In this document: piece by piece, positions 35,679 through 48,329 of the stretch
How the letters are laid out: every line of letters starts with the position of its first letter
How positions within the stretch are numbered: position 1 is the first letter of the stretch
Assembly: GCA_021234155.1 (NCBI GenBank)
Contig: JAJEKV010000074.1
Coordinates: 894,154-958,153, forward strand
Source: Isoetes taiwanensis
Lineage: Eukaryota > Streptophyta > Lycopodiopsida > Isoetales > Isoetaceae
Direction: 5' to 3'
DNA: 64,000 nt
Translations under genes and position numbers: made by a program
Notes under the pieces: generated by a model
The model's database searches: none
The model's input: the letters and a program-made list of their open reading frames with translations, nothing else
Told to the model about the DNA's origin: nothing

Positions 35679-36780
35679 GATGAATTTGCGGGTCAAAGGT
35701 CAAACCACTCGAACTCTTGGGTTCAGAACTGTACAGTATTAAATTACTCCATTATTTGGAAGGGATAATAGAAACAATTGTATGATATGAATTTATCGAC
35801 CAATTTTTGTGTACAACTGATGTATGATCTTTTGTCCATCATGCACTATTAGGCAAGGAAAATCTGACACAGTCCCCGTGTTACCTTGGGTCTAGTGTGG
35901 CCTAAGTCACAGTTTTCAGCAATAATTTGAGCTGTTTACTTGGGTTCTTTCAATTTAATATTGTTGTGTTTCTCATGTTTAGCACGTTTTTCCAAACTCC
36001 ATTGCAACGTTCCTTGGAGGTTATTTACGTTCATTCATGTGGGACTTGTGTACGTGGATACCCTTTGAACACGTTGCAACCATCTTTGAGGCTGTCTGCG
36101 TTGTAGCTAGTTGGGAATTTTGTGCTCTTGCAATCGATGGATCATTGGTTTACATCCATAAGGTGATTAAGTTCGACAAAGAAGTGACTGGTTTACATCC
36201 ATGGCCATGAAAATCCAAAGATAATTAAGTTCGATAAAGACGTGACTTTGATAGTTTCTGGTGGGGTGCACCCGCCCCCTCTAATCAGCCTAAACTTATG
36301 GCTGTGATTTTTTTTGTCTTCCTTGAAGCTTTCGTCAAGGAAGCTTAGTTGGATAGAGGTAAGATGCATCATGAGGCTATGGAGATTTAAAGCACAAAAA
36401 ATGGCTTTGGGTTCCCAATTGATGACAATTTCTAAGGGAGGATTGCATTTCCAATTTCTTTCAATGTATCAAGGACTTTGATACAACTTCTACGACTTCT
36501 GGAGTCTATCTAACCCTGGACAAATGCAGTACTCTCAACATCAATATAGCGGGATTAAGACGACAACTCCCAATTAAACTATCACACTTCTTGGCTTGCC
36601 TCTTGCTATCAATCTCAGAGCCAAAGAGGCCTGGGAACCAATAATCAATAGAATTAGGAAGAAAACTTACGACGAGAGTTCTCATGCAAACTCAAGCCTG
36701 GCTAGCATGAAAGAATATGTCATGTTAATTCTGAAACAATTGAAACGCTGATGAAAGAAAACATTATTAATGCCATTCAG
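35679..36780. other. 3' flank and degraded retroelement DNA
   Basis: The first 300 bp are probably the 3' untranslated region of the DUF674 gene. From about 36.4 kb the sequence may be the gag part of the copia remnant that follows, but no motif can be named. Confidence 0.4.
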
Positions 36781-37480
36781 AGCAAGCTAGAACACTTTAT
36801 TTGTGGAGGTTGTATACTTTGGGAACACTCCACATTTTCTTTCAAGAAATCAAATAAAAGGGCAAAGGGGATTTTAGACTTGGTTCATTAAGACATTTGT
36901 CGACCTCTCAATGTAACTAGCATGGCTTGAAACAGTTATTTTATAACATTTGTTGATGACTTTAACAGGCGAACAAAATGCTACTGCCTATCAAGATTTT
37001 GAAGCATTTAAGCATTTTATTGTAGAAGTTCAGTGAAGACATAAAGAAGAATGAAGTGTTTGTGCATAGATAGAGGACTGAATTCTTTTCACATGAATTT
37101 AGAATTTTTTGCATCAAGCATAGAATAAAGAGGCAGTTGACATGTAGACATACCCCATAGCAAAATGGTGATGCTGAAAGAAAGAATATAACTAATTTTA
37201 CTATGCTAAAGTAGTCAGATCTACCCAGTTTTCTTTTGGATGAGGCAGTTCAACTGCAGTTCATAGTTACCCTCACTTTGCATTTAAGGTGCAATGCAAA
37301 AAATGTTGTGGTATGGAAAAAGGCCAACCTATTTGCATTCTATGACAAACTTAAGCTTTTGGTTTTTTATCATTTACAATATCATATATATCTTATTTTA
37401 TTGATTATAAGCTGTTTGATCTAACCAACAGAAGATAAATCTTAAGCAGTGATGTTATATTCAATGAGGACAAATTTCAC
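36780..37480 (+). pseudogene. Ty1/copia integrase remnant
   Basis: Broken frames give the GAG-pre-integrase and integrase order: a zinc-finger-like HSTFSFKKSNKRAKGILDLV near 36,830, ITFVDDFNR near 36,950, TEFFSHEFRIFCIKHRIKRQ near 37,080, then TCRHTP followed by a stop and QNGDAERKN near 37,150. The stop codons replace residues that are conserved in live elements. Near 37,430 a stretch ending SSDVIFNEDKFH matches the usual end of the integrase region. No LTRs were located. Confidence 0.8.
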
Positions 37481-37969
37481 AAAAGTAATACCTAAGGTAA
37501 ATGCTCAAGATGTAAGTATTGAATAAAGAAGTTACAAAATAACTAGAAGAGAAGTGATCGACTAGCAAATCAACAAGACCTTGAAAGTGAAGGCTATAAC
37601 TCTGATCATGACTTTAAAACTAATCATCAATCAGAAATGACACTACAAAAAGGAGGAGGGGGATTGAAGCACACATATTACAATATGAAGGCATGATAAA
37701 TGAACAAACTCATGGATGAGGTGAACTTAAGAGAGGTAGAAGGATTCAAGACAATAGAGGTAAGTGAGATAATGCTTTTAAGACTGAAATAATATTTGAT
37801 TCAGGTCTACCTAAGAATCACCTTGAAGCAACCACAATAACAAGTTGTTCCAAGGGATTAGATGTGGATGCATAAATCACCATTCCAGAGACTATAGACC
37901 ATACCCCTGAAGCAATTGAATGGGTAACTATAGATTCAATAGAAAAATTAAGCAAGTTAACTGTTGATT

Positions 37970-38115
37970 GTGCGGGTTAAAGCATTGTCATTAGGATATT
38001 GATTTATTTTGGTAGAGGTTCAAACACGTATCAAGATGATTCCCAATATTTGATATTCTAAAACCTTAAACGAACTCGTATTTCATATTTCAAAATCATT
38101 CCCAGTCGGCAATAT
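37970..38115 (+). mobile_element. family 1 SINE, diverged copy
   Basis: Aligns with the reverse complement of 2,858-3,030. Shared stretches are GGTTAAAG, ATTAGGATATTGA, TATTTTGGTAGAGGTTCAA, and TATTTCATATTTCAAAAT. The A box is degraded and the B box reads GGTTCAAACAC. Confidence 0.55.
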
Positions 38116-38584
38116 ATTTTTAATTTCATTACTTTTTCATAGTTGTGTAGAAGAAGTAATTACATTAATGAAGCATTGTCGAAATGATATATATTTTGAC
38201 CTTTGGACAAGGTGGCATATGACATTTCCATATAAATATTTTTTCAAGTTTTATTTCCATCATTGGAACCACAAGGACATGGATTACTATTAGCATAAAA
38301 AATACCCGAAGGTCAAAGCCAATGCCATTACCAAGTCATTTATTACAGAAAAGTCAAAGATGATGCATCTCAATTACATATGCAATGCTTTGAATGACAA
38401 AGGACATCTCCAATACAAAGCTTGCACAGAACAATGCTCTCTCTGCATCTTGTGTATGTACGTAATGATTAAGTTGCAAACACAACCTGAAGGATTAGAT
38501 CTTAACAATCAATTTCTAATATGTACAGTTTGCACTCTTTAGGTTTGAAAAAGAAATACTCACATATCTACGTGCAAGGGAATG

Positions 38585-38790
38585 AGGAAAGGAAGGAAGG
38601 AAGGAAGGAAGGAAGTATATTTTTACGTCGCACCACAAAGGCAGCGTCACGAAGGACATGCGACCACAAGTACAAAGAAAACAAAAATACATTGCATGGG
38701 CCGAAGCCCGTGAGCACCATGGCCCGGATTAAAAAACCCCACTGGGGAGAAATGCTTGCGGCAGCCCGCCACGATAAATTTTTTGTAGGT
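38585..38790 (-). repeat. retroposon-like 3' end with (CTTC)n tail
   Basis: On the minus strand GTGGTGCGACGTAAAAATAT leads into a (CTTC)n array (38,615-38,585). The GACGTAAAAATA junction resembles those at 11.4 and 32.5 kb. The upstream GC-richer 180 bp has no coding potential. Confidence 0.5.
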
Positions 38791-38799
38791 CTAATTGTT

Positions 38800-41008
38800 G
38801 ACTAATAAATACATTATGTTCCGTTAGAATGAATATGATTAGTGTAGAAACTGGAAAAGAGCATCGAAGACATTATAAACTCAAAATTATTTAAAGTAGT
38901 TTACGGAGATACAACTATTTGCTCTGATGATAGCTATGATCAGATATAATCCATAGGCTTTCTGTAAGATGCTTTTTGTAAAATGTTTATTGTTTATGAT
39001 GACAAACTTTCTTGCAGTATTTCCTCGATCCTTGCCAAAAGAAGTTACCTACGAGATCGCTAAGCCATGGCCAAGCTGGCTAAACCGAACAAATTGATAC
39101 GTGCTATAATTATGGGATGGTGTAAATATTCAGGCATGCTTCACACTAATTGCTTTGATTGTTCAATTATTTTCAAGGACAACATATCTTGAACGGGAGG
39201 CACTAGAGGGAAGTAGAAAACTTACATCCTTTTGCATTGAACCCTTATGTAGAGTTATTTTGAACGACAACATACCTGGAATATGTAGCCATCTCCACGT
39301 AATTTGTGAGATCTGCTGTTGATCCACTCTACTCTGTCTGCCTGTTGTTTTGCAATTTTTTGCACACCATATTTGTTATTCCCTATGAGCACTCTATTTA
39401 AGATCTCTTCATGGATTTACTATTATTGTGCATGATGTTATCACTAATATACTCATAGGTATATCATGCGTCCTGTGATATAGTGCCCCCTTTCTTAACA
39501 TATATAATTGCTTTAGTTTCGATGTCGAGGCACTCATCTGGGCCGTTTATGAAATTTCAAAATAATCTTGACCGTTGCTTAGAATTTGTTTTCCTTGCGC
39601 GGCTATGGCCGATCTCTATTCCAACTATCGGGCAAGGCAACAGGCGTCGTTCTGATGGATGGCTTGCTTAATCCTAGCTACCTGCCTTTAAATTTTGGAG
39701 TTTCTTCTTTTCGCGGCCTGCCGGACAAAAATCGGCTTGCTCTTCCAATTTTTGCAGCCATAAGCTTCCTTGCTTTCGGCCTTCGGCTCCATGCCCACTT
39801 GTGGGATGGGCGAGAGCCTATTTCCCTCTTTGTGAAAAATAACTATGGCTGGAAATGCGGCTCTATTTAGTCTTATTGGATTGACAAGCTTGGATATCTT
39901 TGTAAGAATTGGGCGCTTCCCCTCCGACTGTGTTTTCTTCTGCGCTGCAATTTTTGCGCTAGGGTTCACGTGGTTGACTTCAAGATGGCGTAATCGGTTG
40001 GGAAGCGGTGGCGGATGCATGGCGGCCGGCGGCAAACGTGGTGAAACCCGTGAGCACAAACCCACCGGCATAGCCATAGCCTGCGATGTATAAAGAGGTT
40101 TTAATCAGAGACGATTTTCAAAAATGAGGCAGGTCTCAGATTTTCTTTCATTATCAAAGCCTTTCTGTGAATTTTGTTTAGTTGGCTGTAGCAAAGAGGT
40201 CACATTTCTCGGTATCTATGTGGCAGATTTCTGGCTTTGATATTTTATGGTATGGACCCAAAGCTCTTCTGCGAATTGGTTCTAGCATTTCTTCTTCCGG
40301 ACCATAGTAATCCAAGTTGCATATTTGCCTTTTCTTCACAAGTGTAGCTCGCAAGTGTAGTAACAGATTCCAGATTCCAGGAAGAGTGATGTACTTTCTT
40401 AGCTCTTTATCTCGGAAATAATCACGGAAGCTATCCATGCTTCTGCATTTGGCACACAAACCATTTTTTCCCCGCTCAAATTCCAAATTTAAATGTTTCA
40501 TGTCCACCTTCAACCAAGGGCCAAAAGATTCGATGTTTTAGTGCAACTAGAGACATGCTTGATTTAGACATGCTTGATTTGGACATTAGACATCCTAATG
40601 AGGAAGAATCGAATGCATGCACGAAAGCAATCGGAATAAATATGAGATAAACCCAGAGGTTAAAGGAATATTCATGTTGCTCAACTTGGAATAATGAATA
40701 GAGTGAACTCTCATAAGCTATCAAATGTATTGACTATGCGCTTATACACGTTCCCTATGCAATCACAAGGTATATAATATTCATCCTAGTCGTTAAATTA
40801 CTTAGTCAATGGCTATGATGTAACCACGTAGACATGACGCATGCATGGGTCATCCATGGGCATCACAATTAGGGCAAACAATCTCAATTGTTGATTAGAA
40901 AGAGAGGATTACATTAATGGAAATAATCAACGCATTGACGTTCTAGGAAGCTTCACGTTTTTAATCCTTCAAATGGTCGTAACTCGGATCGAGGTGGTGT
41001 CCACGCCT
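38800..41008. other. no gene recognised
   Basis: Open frames of 80-130 codons occur on both strands at 39.5-40.1 kb and one of 111 codons on the minus strand at 40,513-40,178. None has a recognisable domain. The 39.6-40.1 kb stretch is richer in GC than its flanks and could be a gene relic. Confidence 0.4.
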
Positions 41009-41905
41009 TTGGATTCCTCTCCTTGAGAGCTTTCCAAAGAGTGGTGTTTTGTCGCAGTTGGAGCCAATGTGGTTGAATTCTAAGAATCTCCTTGAAATCT
41101 TAGAATTGAATAGAATCTATCGTATAGTTGGAGAATCTAGGGGAATCTCAATTGAATCTTATGGAATCTATGGGAATCTCAAAATAATCTTTGGGAATCG
41201 AGGAACATCTAAGGGAATCTTCATAAAATCTCTCAGAATCTAGAGGTATCTTGATGGAATCTTGGAGAATCTAAGGATATCTTCATAGAATCTAAGAGAA
41301 TCTAGGCGAATCTACATGGAATCTTGGGGAATATGGAGAAAACTTGGGATAATCTTTGGGAATCTAGAGGAATCTCAGGATAATCTTAAGGAATCTAGGG
41401 GGATTCAAGAGAATCTTCATAGATTCTAAAAGAATCTTGATGGAATCTTTGAAAATCTAAGGGAATCTGGGAGAATCTAGAGGAATCTTCATAGAATCTA
41501 AGGGAATCTAGGAAAACCTACATAGAATCTTAGGAAATCTTAGAAACTCTTGGGATAATCTTTGAGAATCTAGAGGAATCTTAGAAGAATCTTAAAGAAT
41601 CTATAGAAATCTCGAGGGAATCTTTAGGAACCTAGAAAAATCTAAGGGAATCTTTGTAGAACCTAAGGGAATCTTGATGAAATCTTTGAGAATCTACAGG
41701 AATCTTGATGGGATTTTGAAGAATCTAGGAGATCTTCATAGAATCTAACAGAGAATCTACATAAAATCTTAGGATATCTAGAGGAATCTTGGGATAATCT
41801 TTGATCTAGGGGGAACCTTATGAGAATCTTGGGAAACCCTTATGGAACCTTATAGAATCTAAGAAAATATAAGGGAATCTTTAGAAAATCTAGGGAAATC
41901 TTAGA
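41009..41905 (+). repeat. GAATCT minisatellite with leader, copy 2
   Basis: The leader at 41,009-41,067 (GGATTCCTCTCCTTGAGAGC, then TTTCCAAAGAGTGG, then TTGGAGCCAATGTGG) is followed by about 840 bp of imperfect GAATCT units separated by 3-14 bp of A/G/T-rich spacer, such as AGGGAATCT, TAGAGGAATCT and CATAGAATCT. There is no fixed period, unlike a classic satellite. Confidence 0.85.
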
Positions 41906-43120
41906 GGGGATAATTCACTCTGGATGTGTTTCACAGGGTCGGCTGCAGTCATATATAGATTGGCGCTAATTAGGCACAAATTTGCAAGATGCCCAATACA
42001 AAATGCACTTAGAGGCATCTATAAAAGTTATCATTAGCTTCTACATTTTGACATGCATCTATTTTGGCCCAATGGCATCTACCAATGCAATACCCATTAC
42101 CCACAGCACTAAATTCCCCATTATCCAGAAAAGGGCAACCCAGCTTAGATTTTTACCCAGCCCAGATTTTTTCCATTAATACCCAACAACCCTTTGTGCG
42201 GCATCACCTTGTTTTTTGGGTCAAATTTCATGCTTTTTAGGCTCATGCAGTAGTAGTCAATCTTGATCTGCAGGTTCTGAAGCCATGAAGCATGGTCATG
42301 TTGCTCAGAGGACATTAATTTTCTGTGAGAATATGGGCGCTAGAGTATCTGATTCGTTGTGTTTGGTCTCGCCTGATTTTAGAGTAGAAGATGGGATTCT
42401 ATGGTCTGTGCAGATCTGATTCTTTCTTCTTTGACTTCGCTCCTTTTGATAGGCCTGATCTACTGGATTTGGATATTGTGTATTTGCTTCTCGCTTTAGA
42501 GCTGTGATTCTATCGTCAGTGAAGAAGTTAACGAGCGAGGGCTCTGTTGAGGCTAATGAGACTAAAGGTTCGATTCCTTTGGCTCCGTGATTTTTTTGGG
42601 CTTAATACAAAAGCCGACGTAGGTCTTTACGTGTGGGTTTATAGGGGACTCTTGATTTCAATTGAATATCTCTATTTGGTTCTTGATTCGGTAAATGTAG
42701 TTCGTCGCAAATAACTACTGATTTCATGACATATGAAGTGGATCACATAAACCGTTGTTTATTAGCTTAACCTTGTGGCATCACGAGTAGCTTGTATACT
42801 TTTGATTCAGCTAGTAGTCTAAGTCTAAACAATTGAGTTAGATTATCCCTAACAAGTGCATAGCACATAAAGGAACCATCATATTGACATGTTAATATTG
42901 AATTGAGTTCTGCATGGACTGCAGGTTCTAATCCTCCATGCCATGTTTCCTGGTGGCAAGAGCTTCCACCCTATTTTCTGGTTATGGTGAGGTATGTTAG
43001 GTAGAGAGCTTCATGCTTTTATCCTGGAATAATGACACATGTTTTTCTTAGATTGTTAGTCATCAAATATCATGTTTGTAAGTGTTTAGATTCGATGTTG
43101 CAAAAATCATGCTCCTAGCA
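41906..43120. other. no gene recognised
   Basis: AT-rich spacer without a domain-bearing frame. Confidence 0.5.
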
Positions 43121-43124
43121 TATC

Positions 43125-43212
43125 GAGCCTAAGGTGGATTGGCTTCCATATAATATGTAGAATGTAGTCATGATATGATGATGAAGAAAATGGCGTCCTT
43201 CAATAATTTAGA
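43125..43212 (+). mobile_element. family 2 SINE, 5'-truncated copy
   Basis: Matches the 3' half of the SINE at 58.4 kb: GTGGATTGGCTTCCATATAA, TAGAATGTAGTCATGATATG, GATGATGAAGAAAATGGCGT, ending TTCAATAA. No tRNA-like head. Confidence 0.6.
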
Positions 43213-43405
43213 ACAAAAAGAAAAAATCTATGTGAATGTTTAAATTCAATGGTACAAATGCTCTGGTTTGAGCCATTGGCATATGTGCAAATTTATATTA
43301 AAAAGTTAATAGTTTGTTTAAGCATTTAAATTCAACGGTGCAAATGCTATGTTTTGCACCAGTGCCATATATATGCGTGCAAATTTATTGTTAAAGTAAT
43401 AATAG
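43213..43405 (+). repeat. imperfect tandem repeat, ~105-bp units
   Basis: Two diverged units share TTTAAATTCAAYGGT, CAAATGCT, and GCAAATTTAT. A third, more degraded start (GTTTAGATTCGATG) lies near 43,085, before the SINE fragment. Confidence 0.6.
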
Positions 43406-44127
43406 CCTTTCATTTGAAATATGCTATGGATATCCTTCCTATCAAAGGCTCCAAGCAAAGTATGCAAAAAGACCGATGTCTCGAAATTGTCATCTACTAT
43501 GATTTGGGCAAAATTGGCCAAGAAAAGGGGGTTTTTCTTTATAACTTTTTCTAAGTCCTAAATTGAACATTTCTTATGCATGCGATTTTCTATCTATTTA
43601 TATCTATCTGTAAATCTATATTTGGCCTGAGAATCTATAATTTTTCCGCACAGGTAGTAGTGGCGATGCTTATGTAAGTTTATATTCAAAAGAAAACTAT
43701 TGGTGGGAATGTTGCTTCAGCATTAGGCAGAGGTAGTCGAACCTATGTTTTTTATTTGGCAGGACAAATCCGCCCTAATGGACTGGAGATCCGACCATTT
43801 TAACAGAAGTGATCCCACTATTTTCTTCCCCTTTTAGACCATAGAAATACTCTCATGATTGGATTGTAGCCTTCGATTTCATTTCAGGGATGGTGTTGTA
43901 GAATGCCGCGCTATTGAAGAGGTGGCTCCTCTATTTGCAGTGCTGTTTTTTGACGTCGAATGGATGAAAGCACAGACCTGGCGGATTGTCCATACTTGGT
44001 CTGTTAGTTTAACCAATGCATTGGACATCTTGGAAGAAGCTCTCACTGCAATGACGATCCAAATGTCCATGTTTCAGTACGAGATAGAAGGGTTTTTAGA
44101 GGCGAGGTCAATCACGTGTGAGCTATG

Positions 44128-44625
44128 CTTCTCTCTAAGCTCCAGCAAAAGAGTGTAGCCGACAGGCACAGGACCGTAAGGGAATTCAAGGTAGGTGACA
44201 GTGTGTGGCTGAAGATTAAGTTGAAGCAAGCCAAGCTTCACATAGGGAACTGCAAGAAGCTTGCTCCTAGGTGGGCGGGTCCCTTTAAGATCTTGTAGCG
44301 GGTGGGCACCCAGGCCTACAAGCTAGATCTCCCGGCACACCTCAAAGTCCATAAGGTCTTCCATGTGAGCCTCTTAAAAAGGCACAACCCAAATCCTGAT
44401 GAGGTTTTGGAAACTCCAACCCTGTTGGAAATGACGGAGGAACAAGTTGAAATTGTGCCTGAATTGATTCTTGATAAGGCATTCAAGAAGACCATGAGTC
44501 TCAGTTCCTCCAATATTTGGTCAAGTGGAAGCACTTGCCCGTGGAAGATGCAACGTGGGTATTGAAGCAGGAATTAGAGAAGCAATACCCGGACTTCATG
44601 AAAGAGTTCGATGGGCGAGTCGTCC
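44128..44625 (+). pseudogene. Ty3/gypsy integrase C-terminus and chromodomain, dead
   Basis: A frame with the gypsy integrase tail (VADRHRTVREFKVGDSVWLK, then KLAPRWAGPFKIL) reaches a stop at about 44,298. It resumes with YKLDLPAHLKVHKVFHVSLL and changes frame near 44,500 to a chromodomain (QYLVKWKHLPVEDATW). The stop and the frameshift make it non-functional. The GC-richer sequence at 44,630-45,010, with three copies of GCGATGATGGGA-like units, may be the start of the 3' LTR. Confidence 0.85.
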
Positions 44626-46380
44626 GAGCTTGTCGACACCGACTTGCCAGGTTCTTAGCTTACTGTGCTTCTTTATTAGCTCGAGTGGGGCATATGCATT
44701 CTAGCCAGTAGAGTGCATGTGCCAGGATCTTGGACGTGTAGGCGATGATGGGATACGCCCCAAAGGCATTCTCTAGGCCAACACGCACCAAGGGTGCGCA
44801 TGACTAGGAGGGTCATGTGAGAGAGGAAGAAAGGCATGGTGGGCGATGATGGGACATCTGTCGGATGATCTCTATGCCACGATGCAGGGCACGTGCACCT
44901 GACCATAGGGGACTCATAGTGAGGTTTGAGTGATCATGCGCGATGATGGGATCGTGAGACGTTCCCTAGCTTAAAACCCTCCGGGGCATTCCATCACCTT
45001 GCGTCTGCTTATCCCAACACTATGCAGGCATGATCTGATGCTGTTCTTGGTTGGGCATGGAGCTTCTTTTTCTATATGCAGTTTTGTTCCTTCTTGTAGT
45101 ATACAAACGTATATAGTTCTTATCTAGATTTGAGTAGTACAGATTTAGGGAGGAAGGATCTCTAGAGATCTTGGTCCTGGCAAACATTTTGGCCATGATA
45201 AAAAACTGTGCAAGGCGAGCATGCAGAGATCGACATAGCCAGATTCTGAGAGATGTTCAATTCTGCTCTCTGGCTAAGCAATGCAACACCATCGCTAGTT
45301 TCTCCTGCATGCTAAAACCTCTAGTTGTTTTTAGCTCATGCCAGTTGTTTTTAGCTCTGTGCTACCCGATCAATATCCGCCCAAACCTTTCCTATACCCT
45401 TTCCAACACTCCTTCTAGCATATGCTTGAGCTTGAGAAACAGTGACCCAAGATCTCAACCTGCTAAAATTGCGTGTATCCTAGTGTAATTTAGGGTTGTT
45501 TGATCCTCCTGCAGATAAGTTAAACTGTGCATATTTTCCATGTAAAATCATTAACTCCTTAACCTCTGATGTTTTTCAGAACATGATTGACCAGGCTTTG
45601 AAAAGAAGACATGGACTTGAAGCCTTCCTATTTAGGAAACGATTTAAAGACAAAGCCAGAAGAGCCATCTGTTTGTTTTTACATAGCCATAGCTCCAGCT
45701 GCAGGACATGCGGAATCATGCTGCCGCACAAGCCACAAGGAAGGCCAAATCCGTAAACAACCACAATATTTTTTTTCCTTGTTCTACCCCCAGCTGAGCA
45801 TACTATGTACATGTATGCTCAATTCCTACCTGTACCTACAATGTGCGGCGGCTTTGCAATGATCAAATGCCAGAACTGCAAAGACTTTGTGTTCTAATCC
45901 TAGAGCAGGGCTTTTATCCAAGCATTTCTTCTGCAAAATCTAGTGTAAGCTAACCAGCCCGATTATTGCAGGTCTATATTTTCTTAAGCTCAATTCTGAG
46001 GAGAAGAGGAGGCGCTGAGGAATGCTTAGATGCAAAGCTCCCCATATCCGGTTCAACAAAGCCTCCCATAACCGGTTCTACCCCCTAGATCCAACCATAT
46101 TCTGATGTTGCCCTGCTTTAGCAGCAAAACCTTCTGATAACAACATGTTCTGCCTTTTTGGAGATCCCAGAGTCCAGCCCAGCTTCCATCGTGTAGATCC
46201 TACTCCGACATTCTCTGGCTGAAAATTTTGTCGTTGCTTATCCCTCTGCCATAGCCTTTCCTCCTCTGCCATCGCCTCGAATGATATATGACGCCCCCTT
46301 TTAAGGGAAGAATATGTTCGCATGTTTAACCAAAATTTAGAAAAAACATTTTGCCAATGTAATTGCTCAAATTTCATTGC
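44626..46380. other. possible LTR remnant, then spacer
   Basis: The first 400 bp may belong to the gypsy element. The rest shows overlapping short frames on both strands with no domain. Confidence 0.4.
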
Positions 46381-46587
46381 GTGTTAGAGTTGTGACTCCT
46401 TTGCATGTTAGAGTTGTGACTCCTTCGTTCTCCTTCTATTCTGTTGACGCCACGTGCACGCACTATATTTTTTGAATTTGCCAATGGTTGCATAATGAAG
46501 GCCTGGGATTTTTTCTTAATGCTATGGGTAGACCGATTAACATGGGTAGACCAATTAGGATCAGGATGGGTAATGCCATTAGCATTT

Positions 46588-47600
46588 AATTTTTTTTTTT
46601 TTTTTTTTTTTTTGAGGAAAAGAAAGGATTATATTAATCATAAATAAAAAACATACAGGATAAAGTCTCAGAGCCTATACAATAAAGAACAGGGAAAGAA
46701 CTGAACAACAGAACTGTCATGAAAGACAGATTACATAGAGTTTCCAAAATTAGAGCCAAAGAAGCACCATCACAACCAAATTCCACCAGTAAGAGTCGAG
46801 ATCTGCTCAGGGGGACTAGAGGCAGCCACCGGAGGGGAGGAAACAAAGCAGAGACAAGAAGAGATGATAGGTTGAGCCGAGAGGACGAAAATAGCGGGAG
46901 AGATCGGGGAAGGAGGAGTGACAAGAAGGGGCACCTGAGTAGTGGGGGGGAAGGGGGGGGAGGGGGGCAGCCCATTTAATCTACTCAGCCAAGAAGGGAT
47001 GAGCAGAAGCAATTCGTCCAAGGGAACCTGAATTATGTCTAAAAGAACTCCAGCACAGGCTTCACATCTGCCTTTATGATAATAGTACATGGAGCACAGA
47101 CATGAGAATGATTCTCCGTAAGTAACCGATTATGAGCACCAATGAACTTATGGAGGATGTGGGCCAACTTGAGATGTATGGTAGCTCGCAAAACTGTCGG
47201 GAGTCCCGAGAAAAGGTGAACAGTACATCATCCGGAGAGTCGTCCCCACGAATACACGCACAATCAATTCTTTTTTAGGATCGCATCCACAATAGAGTTC
47301 GAGTCAATCAAAGAGTCAAAACGAAGAAAGAAGAAATTAGACTTGAAAGCCCCCCAAAGAAGCCAAGCAGTATCAATTTTCTCTAATTTTAATGCCTTAT
47401 GAGCCAGAGCACATCTGATGAGCTCGAATTGGAAGTCGAGCTTCATCTAGGTGAGATCACATTTCCTATTTGCCAAAGCCACATTATTTCTGTGTTTCCA
47501 AACAATCCATAAGGCCAATTGGAGGACAGTAGTATTAACATTGGAATCCTAGAGTTGATTATATACTATACTTTTAGCAACTTACCAAAACAATTCTATA
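46588..47600 (-). mobile_element. LINE 3' end, different family
   Basis: The minus strand carries the end of a LINE ORF2: ALWIVWKHRNNVALANRK near 47,510, then a frame at 47,446-47,264 including LEKIDTAWLLWGAF. The 3' region is long and G/C-rich (including a CCCCCC-rich stretch near 46,950) and ends TTTCTTTTCCTC plus about 26 A (T-run at 46,588-46,613). Stops interrupt the frame. The 5' truncation point near 47,600 is approximate and no target duplication was found. Confidence 0.7.
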
Positions 47601-47681
47601 GTTCTAGAATGCTATGAATTATTTTCGAGGAAAGCTCTGTAAGGGCAGGCCTTTGTTTTTGTATTATATCAGATCAACAAA

Positions 47682-47837
47682 ACTTCCAATGTCTCCTTGA
47701 ATCTCAATCATGTAGCATGAAATTAAAATTTAGCATGAAATTAAAATTGATTAATCACGGTACTTCCAATGTCTCCTTGAATCTCAATCATGTAGCATGA
47801 AATTAAAATTTAGCATGAAATTAAAATTGATTAATCA
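47682..47837 (+). repeat. 80-bp tandem duplication
   Basis: Two almost identical 80-bp copies start ACTTCCAATGTCTCC at 47,682 and 47,762. Each contains two TAGCATGAAATTAAAATT units. The near identity points to a recent duplication. Confidence 0.95.
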
Positions 47838-48329
47838 TGCTGGTTTAGAACCTCAGGTCCATGCTCGACTTACTTCTATATGATGTCAACTGCAGGAGAA
47901 GGAACCCGAAACCTGCTGTGCTTGCTTTCGTTCATACTCTTCATTGCTTGAAAGAATAACGATATAGAAAGTTATATTAAAGAAAATCTCTAACTTCAGA
48001 TTTTATAGCATACAGTCTATAGATCACCACAATATACTCAATGGTTGGAGTATATTAAGATATGCTCTCCGTGACATACAAAGCTATGAATGACACTATT
48101 ACGGCCAAGGAAATAGTTACTAATGTCAATGTCAAATTTAAAAGCTAAAAACAAGCACTCCAGTTGTAGATTCTTTTCCATTTCATTAACCTACCTCATG
48201 AATTATACCCTTCATCTTCTTATCCATCTTTAAATGTGTTTCCAGTCAAGGAGAAAACATTGATGCACTGCAAAAAAATTTCCATCTTTTGTCTGAGATG
48301 TAGTGAGTTTATCTCAGCATTCCAAAATA

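Noticed and set aside
39586-40093. overlapping GC-rich open frames on both strands
   Set aside because: The strands compete, no conserved motif is visible, and no start or splice context stands out.
40178-40513. 111-codon minus-strand open frame (ends EKCDLFATAN)
   Set aside because: Amino-acid use is plausible but no family is recognised and no exon partners were found; left in the spacer description.
41009-41905. possible CRISPR array
   Set aside because: The GAATCT repeats are short and irregular with no unique spacers of constant length, in a eukaryotic genome.
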